This document shows positions 53,122 to 63,870 of a stretch of 64,000 bases of DNA, piece after piece. The DNA lies in the NCBI RefSeq assembly GCF_020523925.1, contig NZ_JAJAPW010000002.1, forward strand, positions 1-64,000, read 5' to 3'. The position numbers were made by a program, and so were the translations under genes. The notes under the pieces are model-generated. The model made no database searches. It was not told the DNA's origin and saw nothing but the letters and a program-made list of their open reading frames with translations. This DNA comes from Neotamlana laminarinivorans. GTDB lineage: Bacteria > Bacteroidota > Bacteroidia > Flavobacteriales > Flavobacteriaceae. The number at the start of each line of letters is the position of its first letter. The stretch's first letter is position 1.

Positions 53122-55875
53122 ATGAAAACAATTCTCCAATTCATTTTCTTGTTGATTTGCGGTATATCATTTTCCCAAACAACATTTTCTGGATCTGTGG
53201 TTGACGAAAATAGCCAACCCATACCAGGAGCAAACATTATTATTTTAGGCACCTCAACAGGTGTTGTCACAGATTTTGACGGAAACTTTACATTAACCTA
53301 CGGCCAAAACCCACCGTTTAAAGTCCAAGCTAGTAGCGTAGGCTTTGAAAGTCAAACCATTGAAGTAAACACAAAAAACCAAAAATTAAATTTTATACTT
53401 CAAGAAGGCACCACACTTGATGAAGTTGTAATTTCTGCATCTAGAACTCCAGAACGTATTTTCGAGTCTCCTGTAACTGTAGAACGCTTCGGTTTAAAAC
53501 AAATAAAAAATACTGCTTCTGCAGATTTTTATGACGGCTTAGAAAACTTAAAAGGAGTAGATGTAAACACAAACAGTTTAACATTTAAATCGGTTAACAC
53601 ACGTGGGTTTGCAACCTTTGCAAACAATCGTTTTATGCAATTAGTTGATGGCATGGACAACTCCACACCCGCATTAAACTTTCCTATTGGAAACTTAGTA
53701 GGTATGGTTGAAACCGATGTTTTAAGCGTAGAATTATTACCTGGCGCATCTTCAGCTCTTTATGGAGCCAATGCTTTTAACGGTATTTTATTTATGAGAA
53801 GTAAAAACCCTTTTGACCACGAAGGCATTAGTGCTTCAATTAAAAAAGGTATCACTTCACAAAAAGCTGCAGGCGATAACGAATATACAGATATAAGTTT
53901 CCGCGCAGCGCAAAAATTTTCTGAAAAATTTGCAGGTAAAATTAACTTCGGATATTTAAAGGGAACTGATTGGGCAGCAACTAGTGAAGTTGATAAAATT
54001 GACCCGACAAGAACCAGAGCAGATTTAGACTATGATGGTATAAATGTGTATGGTGATGAAGTTTCAGCTAACATTAGATCGCTTGCTCCAGAATCTATTA
54101 AAGGTATAATTCCTGATGTAGATGTTAGTAGAACAGGATATAACGAACGCTATTTAACAAATTACAACGCAGAAAGTATTAAAGCTGATTGGGGTTTATA
54201 TTATCGACCTTGGGAAAACGATTTTGAAATTCAATATGTTGGTAAAGTTGGAACAGGCTCTACCATTTATCAAGGAACAAACCGTTATAATATTAACAAC
54301 TTTTTTCAACAGCAACATAAATTAGAGTTTAAAAACAATAACTTCTTTTTAAGAGGGTATATTGTTGCAGATAAAGCTGGAGATTCTTATGATATGGTTT
54401 TTACTGGTATTAATATAAACCGCGCCTGGAAAAGTGACGAACAATGGTTTGGCGAATACATTGAAACCTATGCAGGAGCCACATTAACTGGTGCTACCGA
54501 GGCCGAAGCACATGCCGCTGCTCGGGCTCAAGCCGAATCTGGAAGATACGAACCTGGTTCTGATGAGTTTATAGCTGCTTTTAACCGAAGTATAAACGAT
54601 CCTGATTTATCTACTGGTTCAAAATTTCAAGATGCATCAAAATATTATCACGCCGATGCTAATTACAATTTTAGTCATTTAATAGATTGGGCAGAAATTC
54701 AATTAGGAGGATCTTACAGACAATATGCTTTGAATTCTTCAGGAACTATTTATACCGATTACGATGCTCCTATTGAGTATTCAGAATATGGATTATACAC
54801 TCAAATTCAAAAAAACATAGAATTAAACGATGCTTTAAATTTAAAGTTAACAGGTTCTATGCGTTACGATAAATCTGAATTTTTTGACGGATTTGTTTCT
54901 CCAAGAATTTCTGCTGGTTTAACCGTTAATAAAGACCATAACTTTAGAGCATCTGTACAAACTGGTTTTAGAAACCCAACCACACAAGATTTATTTATTG
55001 GTTTAGATGCCGGTAGAGCTATTTTAATTGGTTCTGCACCTACAAATCTAGACAGATATGTACGTACTTTCAATGTAAGCACAGAAGGACAAGCACTAGG
55101 ACAAGGCGAAACCGTAACACAAACAGGAAGAGTAGCTTACGAAAACTCATACACAGCTAGTTCTGTAGCAACCTTAGCCGAAACAGGTAATCCTGCAGAT
55201 TTAGTAGTTTCAAACCCAGATATAATTAAACCAGAGCAAGTATCTTCTGCCGAGGTTGGTTATCGCGGCAAGTTCAATAATTTAATTGTAGATTTAAGTG
55301 CGTATTACAACAAATACAAAGATTTTATATCTCAAGAAGTTGTAGTTTCCCCTTATTACGGAACTGTTGGAGACGGTGGCTTATCTATAGCCGCAATAGC
55401 AAACGACGACTACCAAGCTTATAGCACTTACACAAACTCTCCTGCAGATGTTAATTCTTATGGAGCATCTATAGGTTTATCAACAAAAATATTTGGTGAT
55501 TTCGATTTAAGTGGAAGCTACACTTATGCAAAATTAGACTTTGATAGACAAACTTATCCAGACTTCACCACAAACTTCAATACACCAGAACATAAATTTA
55601 AAGCTTCTTTTGGCAACACCGAATTATTTAAAAACTTCGGTTTCAACATTGCATACAGGTTTAGCGATGACTATTATTGGGAAGCAACTTTTGGTAATGG
55701 TTTAGTTCCAGAATTTCATGTTGTAGATGCTCAAATCAACTTAAAAGTTCCAAGCATAAAATCTGCCTTTAAAGCTGGTGCAACCAACCTATTGGGCGAC
55801 GAATACTTTACTGCTTTTGGTACAGGAAACATTGGTTCTATGTACTACGTATCATGGACAATAAACAACCTATAA
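53122..55875 (+). CDS. TonB-dependent receptor paired with an SGNH lipoprotein
   Basis: 917 residues. Signal peptide (GISFSQ, about 19), CarboxypepD_reg-like domain (about 22-100; GTSTGVVTDFDGNFTL), plug (about 115-235; NTRGFATFANNRFMQLVDGM, PGASSALYGANAFNGILF) and an outer-membrane barrel ending MYYVSWTINNL. It is a different subtype from the receptors at 16675-22132: the plug lacks YWSNWAG and the barrel is longer. The SGNH-hydrolase lipoprotein follows 4 bases later, so the pair surely works together, perhaps releasing and importing an acyl or acetyl compound. The substrate is inference. Confidence 0.94.
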   Translation: MKTILQFIFLLICGISFSQTTFSGSVVDENSQPIPGANIIILGTSTGVVTDFDGNFTLTYGQNPPFKVQASSVGFESQTIEVNTKNQKLNFILQEGTTLDEVVISASRTPERIFESPVTVERFGLKQIKNTASADFYDGLENLKGVDVNTNSLTFKSVNTRGFATFANNRFMQLVDGMDNSTPALNFPIGNLVGMVETDVLSVELLPGASSALYGANAFNGILFMRSKNPFDHEGISASIKKGITSQKAAGDNEYTDISFRAAQKFSEKFAGKINFGYLKGTDWAATSEVDKIDPTRTRADLDYDGINVYGDEVSANIRSLAPESIKGIIPDVDVSRTGYNERYLTNYNAESIKADWGLYYRPWENDFEIQYVGKVGTGSTIYQGTNRYNINNFFQQQHKLEFKNNNFFLRGYIVADKAGDSYDMVFTGININRAWKSDEQWFGEYIETYAGATLTGATEAEAHAAARAQAESGRYEPGSDEFIAAFNRSINDPDLSTGSKFQDASKYYHADANYNFSHLIDWAEIQLGGSYRQYALNSSGTIYTDYDAPIEYSEYGLYTQIQKNIELNDALNLKLTGSMRYDKSEFFDGFVSPRISAGLTVNKDHNFRASVQTGFRNPTTQDLFIGLDAGRAILIGSAPTNLDRYVRTFNVSTEGQALGQGETVTQTGRVAYENSYTASSVATLAETGNPADLVVSNPDIIKPEQVSSAEVGYRGKFNNLIVDLSAYYNKYKDFISQEVVVSPYYGTVGDGGLSIAAIANDDYQAYSTYTNSPADVNSYGASIGLSTKIFGDFDLSGSYTYAKLDFDRQTYPDFTTNFNTPEHKFKASFGNTELFKNFGFNIAYRFSDDYYWEATFGNGLVPEFHVVDAQINLKVPSIKSAFKAGATNLLGDEYFTAFGTGNIGSMYYVSWTINNL

Positions 55876-55879
55876 TATT

Positions 55880-57550
55880 ATGAAAAATACAACTTACACT
55901 AAATATACATGGCTTTTTGTTTTACTAATAGGGTTTGTTTCTTGTAACGAACCTGAAGATGTATTAGCCGATTTTAATATTGATACCACAACAGAAGAAT
56001 CTTCTGAAACACTAGTTACTGGTACAGCAGATTTTTCAACTTACGTTGCCATAGGTAATTCTTTAACCGCTGGTTTTACAGATAATGCATTATTTATAGC
56101 TAGCCAAGAAAACTCTATACCCAACATATTATCCCAAAAATTTCAACTTTTAGGCAGTGGAACCTTCACACAACCTTTAATGAATGATAATTATGGCGGA
56201 CTTATTTTAGGAGGAAATGTAGTTTATGATCCTACTACGGGCGAACAACTATTCGCACCAAGATTAGTAACTACAGGTGGAGCACCGTTAGCCTTAACAG
56301 ATGTTATTGGAAATGTCACTCCTACTACAGATTTTCTATTAAACAATCCTACAGGGCCATTTAACAACATGGGCGTTCCAGGAGCAAAAAGTTATCATAT
56401 AATTGCTCCAGGTTATGGCAATATAGCTAACTTCCCTACAGCTGCAAATCCTTATTATATTAGAATGACTGGAAGTACTCCCGATGCTAGTATTCTGGAA
56501 TTATCACTAGCTCAAAACCCAACATTTTTTACTCTTTGGGCTGGAAATAATGATGTTTTAGGATATGCAACATCAGGAGGAGACAGTAGCGACCCTATCA
56601 CAGACGAAACAACATTCAATTATGCAGTATCAACCATTGTTAATGCTTTAACTGCATCAGGAGCTAAAGGAGTTATGGCAAATATTCCTTATGTAACAGA
56701 TATTCCGCATTTTACAACAGTACCTTATAATGCATTAGATCCTACAGATGAAGATACTGGCGCCGATTTAGTGGCACAAATACCAACCCTAAATACTGTA
56801 TATGGTGCTTTAAATCAAATTTTTTCGGTTTTAGATCCTTCAAGAATTATTACCTTTTCTGAAAGTGAAGCTAATGGAGTAGTTGTTCACGATGAAACAC
56901 TAACAGATTTATCTACACAAATAACAGCCTCTCTGAGCTCTAGCGACAGCTTTTCTCTTTTTGTACAAAGCCTTGGGCTATCTGAAGCCTATGTACCACT
57001 TGTAGCAACTTTAATGGGCAATTATTATGGACAAGCACGACAAGCTACAGAAAATGATTTATTGGTTTTATCTAGCAGTTCAATTATAGGTGAAGTAAAC
57101 ACAACTTCGTATGCTACACTTTTAAGTTATAATCTATCGCCAGAATTAGCTGCACAATTTTCTGTTGAAGGTATAACATTACCTTTAGAAGACAAATGGG
57201 TATTACTACCTAGTGAACAAGAAGAAATTAAAACCGCTACAGATATATTTAATACAACTTTAAAAAATGCTGCAGATAATGCTGGCTTAGCTTTTGTAGA
57301 TGCTAATGCACTTTTATCAGAATTGGCTACTACTGGTTTAGCGTCAGATAACTTCATTTTAACTTCTAGTTTAGTAACCGGAGGAGCCTTTTCTTTAGAT
57401 GGTGTACATTTAACCGCAAGAGGTTATGCTCATTTAGCAAACGAATTTATGAAAGCTATTGATACGACCTACGGTAGTAATTTTGAAGCATCAGGAAATT
57501 TAGTAGATATAGGAAACTACCCTACAAACTATTCACCTTTACTACAATAA
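55880..57550 (+). CDS. SGNH/GDSL-hydrolase-like lipoprotein
   Basis: 556 residues. Lipobox GFVSCNEPED (Cys23) with acidic residues after it, as in surface lipoproteins of this group. SGNH blocks: I, AIGNSLTAGFTD; II, NNMGVPGAKSYH; III, LWAGNNDVLGYA; V, LDGVHLTARGYAHLAN, supplying the Asp-x-x-His pair. All catalytic residues (Ser, Gly, Asn, His) are present, so an active esterase or deacylase is likely. An insertion of about 200 residues lies between blocks III and V, making it longer than usual. Cotranscribed with the TonB receptor; terminator follows at 57572-57600. Confidence 0.9.
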   Translation: MKNTTYTKYTWLFVLLIGFVSCNEPEDVLADFNIDTTTEESSETLVTGTADFSTYVAIGNSLTAGFTDNALFIASQENSIPNILSQKFQLLGSGTFTQPLMNDNYGGLILGGNVVYDPTTGEQLFAPRLVTTGGAPLALTDVIGNVTPTTDFLLNNPTGPFNNMGVPGAKSYHIIAPGYGNIANFPTAANPYYIRMTGSTPDASILELSLAQNPTFFTLWAGNNDVLGYATSGGDSSDPITDETTFNYAVSTIVNALTASGAKGVMANIPYVTDIPHFTTVPYNALDPTDEDTGADLVAQIPTLNTVYGALNQIFSVLDPSRIITFSESEANGVVVHDETLTDLSTQITASLSSSDSFSLFVQSLGLSEAYVPLVATLMGNYYGQARQATENDLLVLSSSSIIGEVNTTSYATLLSYNLSPELAAQFSVEGITLPLEDKWVLLPSEQEEIKTATDIFNTTLKNAADNAGLAFVDANALLSELATTGLASDNFILTSSLVTGGAFSLDGVHLTARGYAHLANEFMKAIDTTYGSNFEASGNLVDIGNYPTNYSPLLQ

Positions 57551-57571
57551 GTTAAAAATTTCACAAATTAT

Positions 57572-57600
57572 AAAAACACCTTCAAATCGAAGGTGTTTTT
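57572..57600 (+). terminator. Terminator after the SGNH lipoprotein gene
   Basis: Perfect stem AAAAACACCTTC / GAAGGTGTTTTT with loop AAATC, followed by a T-run. Confidence 0.92.
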
Positions 57601-57649
57601 TTATTAAGAAAAACACAGAAAAACAACTTTCAATTTAAATTAAAAGGTA

Positions 57650-57657
57650 TATCTTTG
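57650..57657 (+). promoter_or_regulatory. Promoter -7 element for atpD-atpC
   Basis: TATCTTTG matches TAnnTTTG, 60 bases before the atpD ATG. Confidence 0.65.
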
Positions 57658-57714
57658 CAGCCGAAAACTAAAAGTGTTTTCATATAATTAAAACACATAA
57701 TATTAAACAAATAA

Positions 57715-59226
<1,512 letters not shown>

Positions 59227-59283
59227 TTGGTTTATAGTTGTTGGTTGCTTTCCAACAACTTAACAACAAACAACTAAAAGAAT

Positions 59284-59577
59284 ATGTATTTAGAAATTGT
59301 ATCACCAGAAGCAACACTTTTTAGTTCAGAAGTAGACTCTGTTGTTGTACCAGGTATAAATGGAGAGTTTGAATTATTAAAAGGTCATGCTCCTATTGTA
59401 TCTCTTTTAAAAGAAGGTACTGTTAAAATTAGAACACATTCTCAAAACCATTTAGAGCTAGATGATTTACACGGTAATGTTGTTCCTCATAAAGACGACA
59501 AGAAATTACTAACGGTAGCTATTAATTCTGGTACCTTAGAAATTAATAATAATAAGGTTATTGTTTTAGCTGATTAA
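59284..59577 (+). CDS. atpC: ATP synthase F1 subunit epsilon (short)
   Basis: 97 residues: the N-terminal beta-sandwich only (LEIVSPEATLFSSEVDSVVV, GINGEFELLKGHAPIVSLL). The C-terminal two-helix inhibitory arm of E. coli epsilon (139 residues) is missing; the protein ends after VIVLAD. Part of the central stalk. Lies 57 bases after atpD and ends at a strong terminator. Confidence 0.93.
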   Translation: MYLEIVSPEATLFSSEVDSVVVPGINGEFELLKGHAPIVSLLKEGTVKIRTHSQNHLELDDLHGNVVPHKDDKKLLTVAINSGTLEINNNKVIVLAD

Positions 59578-59598
59578 TAATAACACTTATTAAACAAT

Positions 59599-59637
59599 AA
59601 AAAGAGCGCTAAATTGTAATAATTTAGCGCTCTTTTT
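59599..59637 (+). terminator. Terminator of atpD-atpC
   Basis: Perfect 17-bp stem AAAAAGAGCGCTAAATT / AATTTAGCGCTCTTTTT with loop GTAAT. Confidence 0.93.
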
Positions 59638-59744
59638 ATTTAATAACATTTAATTAAAAAACACTATTAAAACTTAACTCTAAAATATATACACATAACA
59701 TAATATTAAAACATAAAACCGCTTGATAATGTAATTTTACTTAC

Positions 59745-60449
59745 ATGAAAGTTAAGTTTAAAACGGTATTACCTTTTGCTATTGTTTTAGCAGTGTTTTT
59801 TCCTCTTATTTTTGTTTTTAAAGAAGCATCTTCAATTTTTATAAATAGTTTTCACACTCCTAAATTAGATTCCTTTTTTATAAAAACAACATGGTTAGGT
59901 GAAGGTTTCATGCTAATAAGTGCATTACTTTTAATTTTGGTAAAAAAAACAAAATGGATAATTGCTTTTTTAATAGGACTTGCCATTCATTTTATTCTTA
60001 TTCAAATAAACAAACTGCTATTATTTCCTGATGTTTTAAGACCCCTTGGGTACTTTGAAGCCATCGGTAAAGAACATTTACTTTACCGTATAGAAAACCT
60101 AAGGATATATAGAACAACTAGCTTTCCTTCTGGGCATACAACAGGAGCAACATTCGGTGCAGCATTTATAGCTTTTGCTTTTAAAAAAATACGAAGTGTT
60201 GCTTGGGTTATGATGGCATTATCGGTATTTGTTGGACTGTCACGAATTTATTTAATTCAACATTTTCTAATCGATGTTTATTTTGGGTTATTGTTTGGGT
60301 TTATATCTGCAGTATTAGCCATTGTAATAACAAAAAGAATTCATAAAAAATATGCTTGGATGAATAAATTTTTAATACCAAAATTTAAAAATTTAGAAGT
60401 TTATATTGAAGAACCTGATATTATTGAAGAATCTTGGAATTCTAACTAA
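59745..60449 (+). CDS. PAP2-family membrane phosphatase
   Basis: 234 residues with about six membrane helices. PAP2 motifs: RPLGYF after FPDVL (first motif, with Lys further upstream than the strict K-x6-RP), TTSFPSGHTTGATFG (second) and SRIYLIQHFLIDVYFG (third, with His and Asp). It probably dephosphorylates a lipid phosphate such as undecaprenyl pyrophosphate or lipid A; the substrate is not decided by sequence. The GT39 gene follows 5 bases later. Confidence 0.9.
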   Translation: MKVKFKTVLPFAIVLAVFFPLIFVFKEASSIFINSFHTPKLDSFFIKTTWLGEGFMLISALLLILVKKTKWIIAFLIGLAIHFILIQINKLLLFPDVLRPLGYFEAIGKEHLLYRIENLRIYRTTSFPSGHTTGATFGAAFIAFAFKKIRSVAWVMMALSVFVGLSRIYLIQHFLIDVYFGLLFGFISAVLAIVITKRIHKKYAWMNKFLIPKFKNLEVYIEEPDIIEESWNSN

Positions 60450-60454
60450 ATACA

Positions 60455-62038
60455 ATGTTTCAATTTGTTAAAAAACATAAATTAAACATAGCTGTATTTT
60501 TAATTAGCTTAATGCTATGCTTACTAGGTTCAGGACATTATCCTATCTATATTTTAGACGAAGCTAAAAATGCCGAGGCTGCAAGAGAAATGTTAAGCAA
60601 TGGCAACTTTATAACGCCTTATTTCAACAACATTTTAAGAACAGACAAACCGCCTTTACATTACTTTTTTATGATTTTAAGCTATAAAATATTTGGTGTA
60701 AATGCCTTTGCTGCTCGTTTTTTTTCTGGTGTATATGGGGCATTAACCATGGTAACCTCTTACCATTTTGTAAAAAAAAACACAAACAAAACTAATGCAT
60801 TAGTTTATATTTTAATATTATGGTCTTCGGTATTTTTTGTACAAGAATTCCATTTATCGGTTCCAGATCCTTATTTAATTTTCTTTATAAGTGCAGGTTT
60901 ATGGTGTTTTTATAATTTTCAAGTTAGCAACAACAAAACATCGCTTTGGCTATTTTATGTATGTTTAGCCTTTGGTGTATTAGCTAAAGGGCCCGTTGCC
61001 ATTGCCCTACCCGGCTTAATTTGTTTAATTTTTATTATAGCTACAAAACAATTTAGTGTTAGCGGAATTTTTAAATATAAACCTATTTTAGGTTTATTAA
61101 TTATTTTAATAATTGCTCTACCTTGGTATATTTTAGTACATATAAAAACAAATGGAGCTTGGACTCAAGGTTTTTTTATTGACCATAATATAAATCGATT
61201 TGGAAGTAAAATGGAAGGTCACGGAGGTATTTTTTTAATCACCTGGGCATTTGTTTTGTTAGGGCTAATGCCTTTTTCGTTTTTTATAATTAACGCCATT
61301 AAAAACGCTTATTTTAATAGAAAAAACACATTAACCTTATTTGCATTAATTGTATCAAGTGTCTTTATTGTATTCTTTAGTATTTCTGGCACAAAATTAC
61401 CCAACTATACCATGCCTTGTTATCCGTTTTTGGCATTTATAATAAGCTTGTATTTAGTTAAAACTTATCAAAATAATAAAAAGAAAACAGGAATTACTGT
61501 AGTAGTTATTTTAATAACAATGTTATCCGTTTTATTACCCATTGCTGGGAAATTGGCCCTGGCTAACGAAAAATCACTAACGGCTGTAAGTAATGTAGCT
61601 TATTGGTTAATACCTACTTCAGTTTTATCGGTAATAGGATTGTTTTTTTATTTAAAAAATCAGTTAAATAAATCGTTTCTTAGTATTGCTTCAGGTTGGA
61701 TAATTCTGGCTCCTATACTATTTCTAGTAATTTACCCTAAATTAACAAATGAAAGTCCTGTACAGGCTTCAAAAAAAATAATTTCAAAAAACAGCAAAAT
61801 AATAGTTTATAAACGCTTTGATCCTGCTTTTCCTATTAATTTTAAACGAACATTTAATGTAAGTAACCAAGCTTCAGAAGTGTTTCATTTTATTGAAAAT
61901 AATCCGGACGGTTTTATTATCACTAATGATAGAAACGATTACAAAATTCTTTCTGAGCACAAAAACTTAGAGCTTGTTCTTGAACGTAAGGCTATTTTTG
62001 AAAATCATACAACAAGAATTTTCAGAAAAAAACAATAA
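60455..62038 (+). CDS. GT39/ArnT-like glycosyltransferase
   Basis: 527 residues, about eleven membrane helices. The periplasmic loop near the N-terminus has ILDEAKNAEAAREM with the catalytic Asp-Glu of GT-C enzymes, followed by RTDKPPLHYF. Such proteins move a sugar from a polyprenyl-phosphate donor to lipid A or protein. Next to PAP2, it points to lipid A or glycan modification. The C-terminal 100 residues are soluble. Acceptor unknown. Confidence 0.9.
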   Translation: MFQFVKKHKLNIAVFLISLMLCLLGSGHYPIYILDEAKNAEAAREMLSNGNFITPYFNNILRTDKPPLHYFFMILSYKIFGVNAFAARFFSGVYGALTMVTSYHFVKKNTNKTNALVYILILWSSVFFVQEFHLSVPDPYLIFFISAGLWCFYNFQVSNNKTSLWLFYVCLAFGVLAKGPVAIALPGLICLIFIIATKQFSVSGIFKYKPILGLLIILIIALPWYILVHIKTNGAWTQGFFIDHNINRFGSKMEGHGGIFLITWAFVLLGLMPFSFFIINAIKNAYFNRKNTLTLFALIVSSVFIVFFSISGTKLPNYTMPCYPFLAFIISLYLVKTYQNNKKKTGITVVVILITMLSVLLPIAGKLALANEKSLTAVSNVAYWLIPTSVLSVIGLFFYLKNQLNKSFLSIASGWIILAPILFLVIYPKLTNESPVQASKKIISKNSKIIVYKRFDPAFPINFKRTFNVSNQASEVFHFIENNPDGFIITNDRNDYKILSEHKNLELVLERKAIFENHTTRIFRKKQ

Positions 62039-62052
62039 TTATCTTTTAAAAA

Positions 62053-62928
62053 TTAGTATAATCGTTGCTTTATAAAAGCCTTCTTTTGACTTTTAAAGTG
62101 ATAAACTATTCCAAAAAGAGAAATAACTGCTGTTAATACAGAAAATAACAACCCTACAGTTACGGCCTTTGAAGCATCAAATAAAAACATAGAAGATGCT
62201 TGTAAAAAAATCATTTCGCGTACACCAATTCCTGAAAAGGAGAATATTGACAAAACAGAGGATATTAAAAAAACTAGTATATAAACTGAATAAGTGCTAG
62301 GTGCTAATTTTAAGGATAACAGAATAAAAACGACCGATAAACACTGCAATAACTGTATAAAAAACGATAATAGAATAGCTTTTGTAGAAATTTTAAAAAA
62401 AGAATTAAACCATTGTTTTAATATAAAATAAGAACCTAAAGCACCCAAAATTAGTAATACGCCTAAAAGCCAAAATAAATTTTCTGTTTTAAAATACGGC
62501 ACAAAAAAACATATTAAAACAGTTAAAAAGCTAATTGCAATTAAACCAAAAAACCTATCAATAAAAACTACAGCAGAAAGCTTTTTTATTGGCCAATTAA
62601 ACGTTTTATTTAAAATGTAAACCTTATAAGCATCGCCACCAACACCACCTGGAATAAAAAAATTATAAAACATGCCTAATAAGTATAGCTTATAATTGCT
62701 TTTTCTAGAAATAGCAAAACCGGAGCTTATAAAAATTAAATAAAGTCGTTTAGCTGATATAATTTGAGAAAAACTAAAACATAGCAATGCTACGATAAAA
62801 AACTCAATATTTATTTTTTGTAAAACACTATAAATATCTGTAAAAGAAATATTGGTAAAAACCCAATATAACAGAATACAAGTTACTGTAATTTTAAGAA
62901 GCGTATAAAGTTGTTTTTTTGTCTCCAA
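62053..62928 (-). CDS. Flippase-like LPG_synthase_TM membrane protein
   Basis: 291 residues, about eight helices. Family marks: FSFSQIISAKRLYLIF, FFIPGGVGGDAYKVYIL, VVFIDRFFGLIAI and SFSGIGVREMIFLQ. Same family as 47795-48748 but a different subgroup, closer to proteins beside polyprenyl-glycan transferases. Its start overlaps the 3' end of the GT2 gene by 35 bases. Likely moves or modifies a lipid-linked sugar; inference. Confidence 0.87.
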   Translation of the reverse strand: METKKQLYTLLKITVTCILLYWVFTNISFTDIYSVLQKINIEFFIVALLCFSFSQIISAKRLYLIFISSGFAISRKSNYKLYLLGMFYNFFIPGGVGGDAYKVYILNKTFNWPIKKLSAVVFIDRFFGLIAISFLTVLICFFVPYFKTENLFWLLGVLLILGALGSYFILKQWFNSFFKISTKAILLSFFIQLLQCLSVVFILLSLKLAPSTYSVYILVFLISSVLSIFSFSGIGVREMIFLQASSMFLFDASKAVTVGLLFSVLTAVISLFGIVYHFKSQKKAFIKQRLY

Positions 62929-63862
62929 AACTTGTAATATTTCTAACGTTATAAGGTGTTTTGTTTTGGGACTCGTAATAGGTACGCATCAATAAATCTG
63001 CCACAATTCCAATTGTAAACAACTGAATACCAACTAAAATTAATAAAATCCCTAAAAATAACAAAGGTCTTGTGCCAATATCGTTCCCTAAAAATTTTAC
63101 AATTAATAAATATATGTTTATTAATAATCCTAAGCCAAAAAATGCCATTCCCATATTACCGAATAAATACAATGGTTTTTGAAGGTATTTACGCTGAAAA
63201 AGTATAAGTAGCAAATCATTCATTACCTTAAATGTTCTTCCTAAGCCGTATTTTGATACTCCAAATTTTCGTGGATGATGTTTTACTGGTATTTCGGTTA
63301 TTCTGGCGCCATCAATATGAGCATTTAGAGCAATAAAACGGTGCAACTCGCCGTAAAGTGGAATATTTTTTGCTGTTTCGGCAGTCATTACTTTTAAAGC
63401 ACAACCTGCATCGGAAATATGAAGTTTTGTTGCTTTTCTAATTATAAAATTGGCAATTTTAGATGGGAATGTTTTTATAATATTATCTTTTCGTTTGGCA
63501 CGAATACCTGTTACCAAATCCCAGTCTTCGGCAATTGCTAACTCTAACATTTTTGGTATATCAGAAGGGTCGTTTTGCATATCGCCATCTATAGTAACTA
63601 CATAATTTCCACGAGCAAATTCTATACCAGCAGCAAGTGCAGAACTTTGTCCGTAATTTCGTTTAAGCTCAATAAGTATCACATTAGGATTTTCAAGAAC
63701 TTTTATTTGCTGTCTAGTTTTATCTGTTGAAAAATCATCAACATAAATAATTTCATATTTATACAATTTTAAAGCATCTTCAATAGATTTTGTTAATAAC
63801 CCAACGTTACCTTCTTCATTATAAACAGGTATTACTACAGATATATATGTATTAGAGCTCAT
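62894..63862 (-). CDS. GT2 glycosyltransferase with C-terminal membrane helices
   Basis: 322 residues. GT-A fold with VVIPVYNEEGNVGLL, IIYVDDFSTDKTRQQ and the DxD-type VTIDGDMQNDPSDIPKM; C-terminal two helices (about 235-305) anchor it in the inner membrane. This is the DPM1/ArnC-like type that makes polyprenyl-phosphate sugars, the donors used by GT39 enzymes such as the one at 60455-62038. First base 8 bases after the epimerase stop, so the three minus genes form one unit. Confidence 0.93.
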   Translation of the reverse strand: MSSNTYISVVIPVYNEEGNVGLLTKSIEDALKLYKYEIIYVDDFSTDKTRQQIKVLENPNVILIELKRNYGQSSALAAGIEFARGNYVVTIDGDMQNDPSDIPKMLELAIAEDWDLVTGIRAKRKDNIIKTFPSKIANFIIRKATKLHISDAGCALKVMTAETAKNIPLYGELHRFIALNAHIDGARITEIPVKHHPRKFGVSKYGLGRTFKVMNDLLLILFQRKYLQKPLYLFGNMGMAFFGLGLLINIYLLIVKFLGNDIGTRPLLFLGILLILVGIQLFTIGIVADLLMRTYYESQNKTPYNVRNITSFGDKKTTLYAS

Positions 63863-63870
63863 TATAAGTT

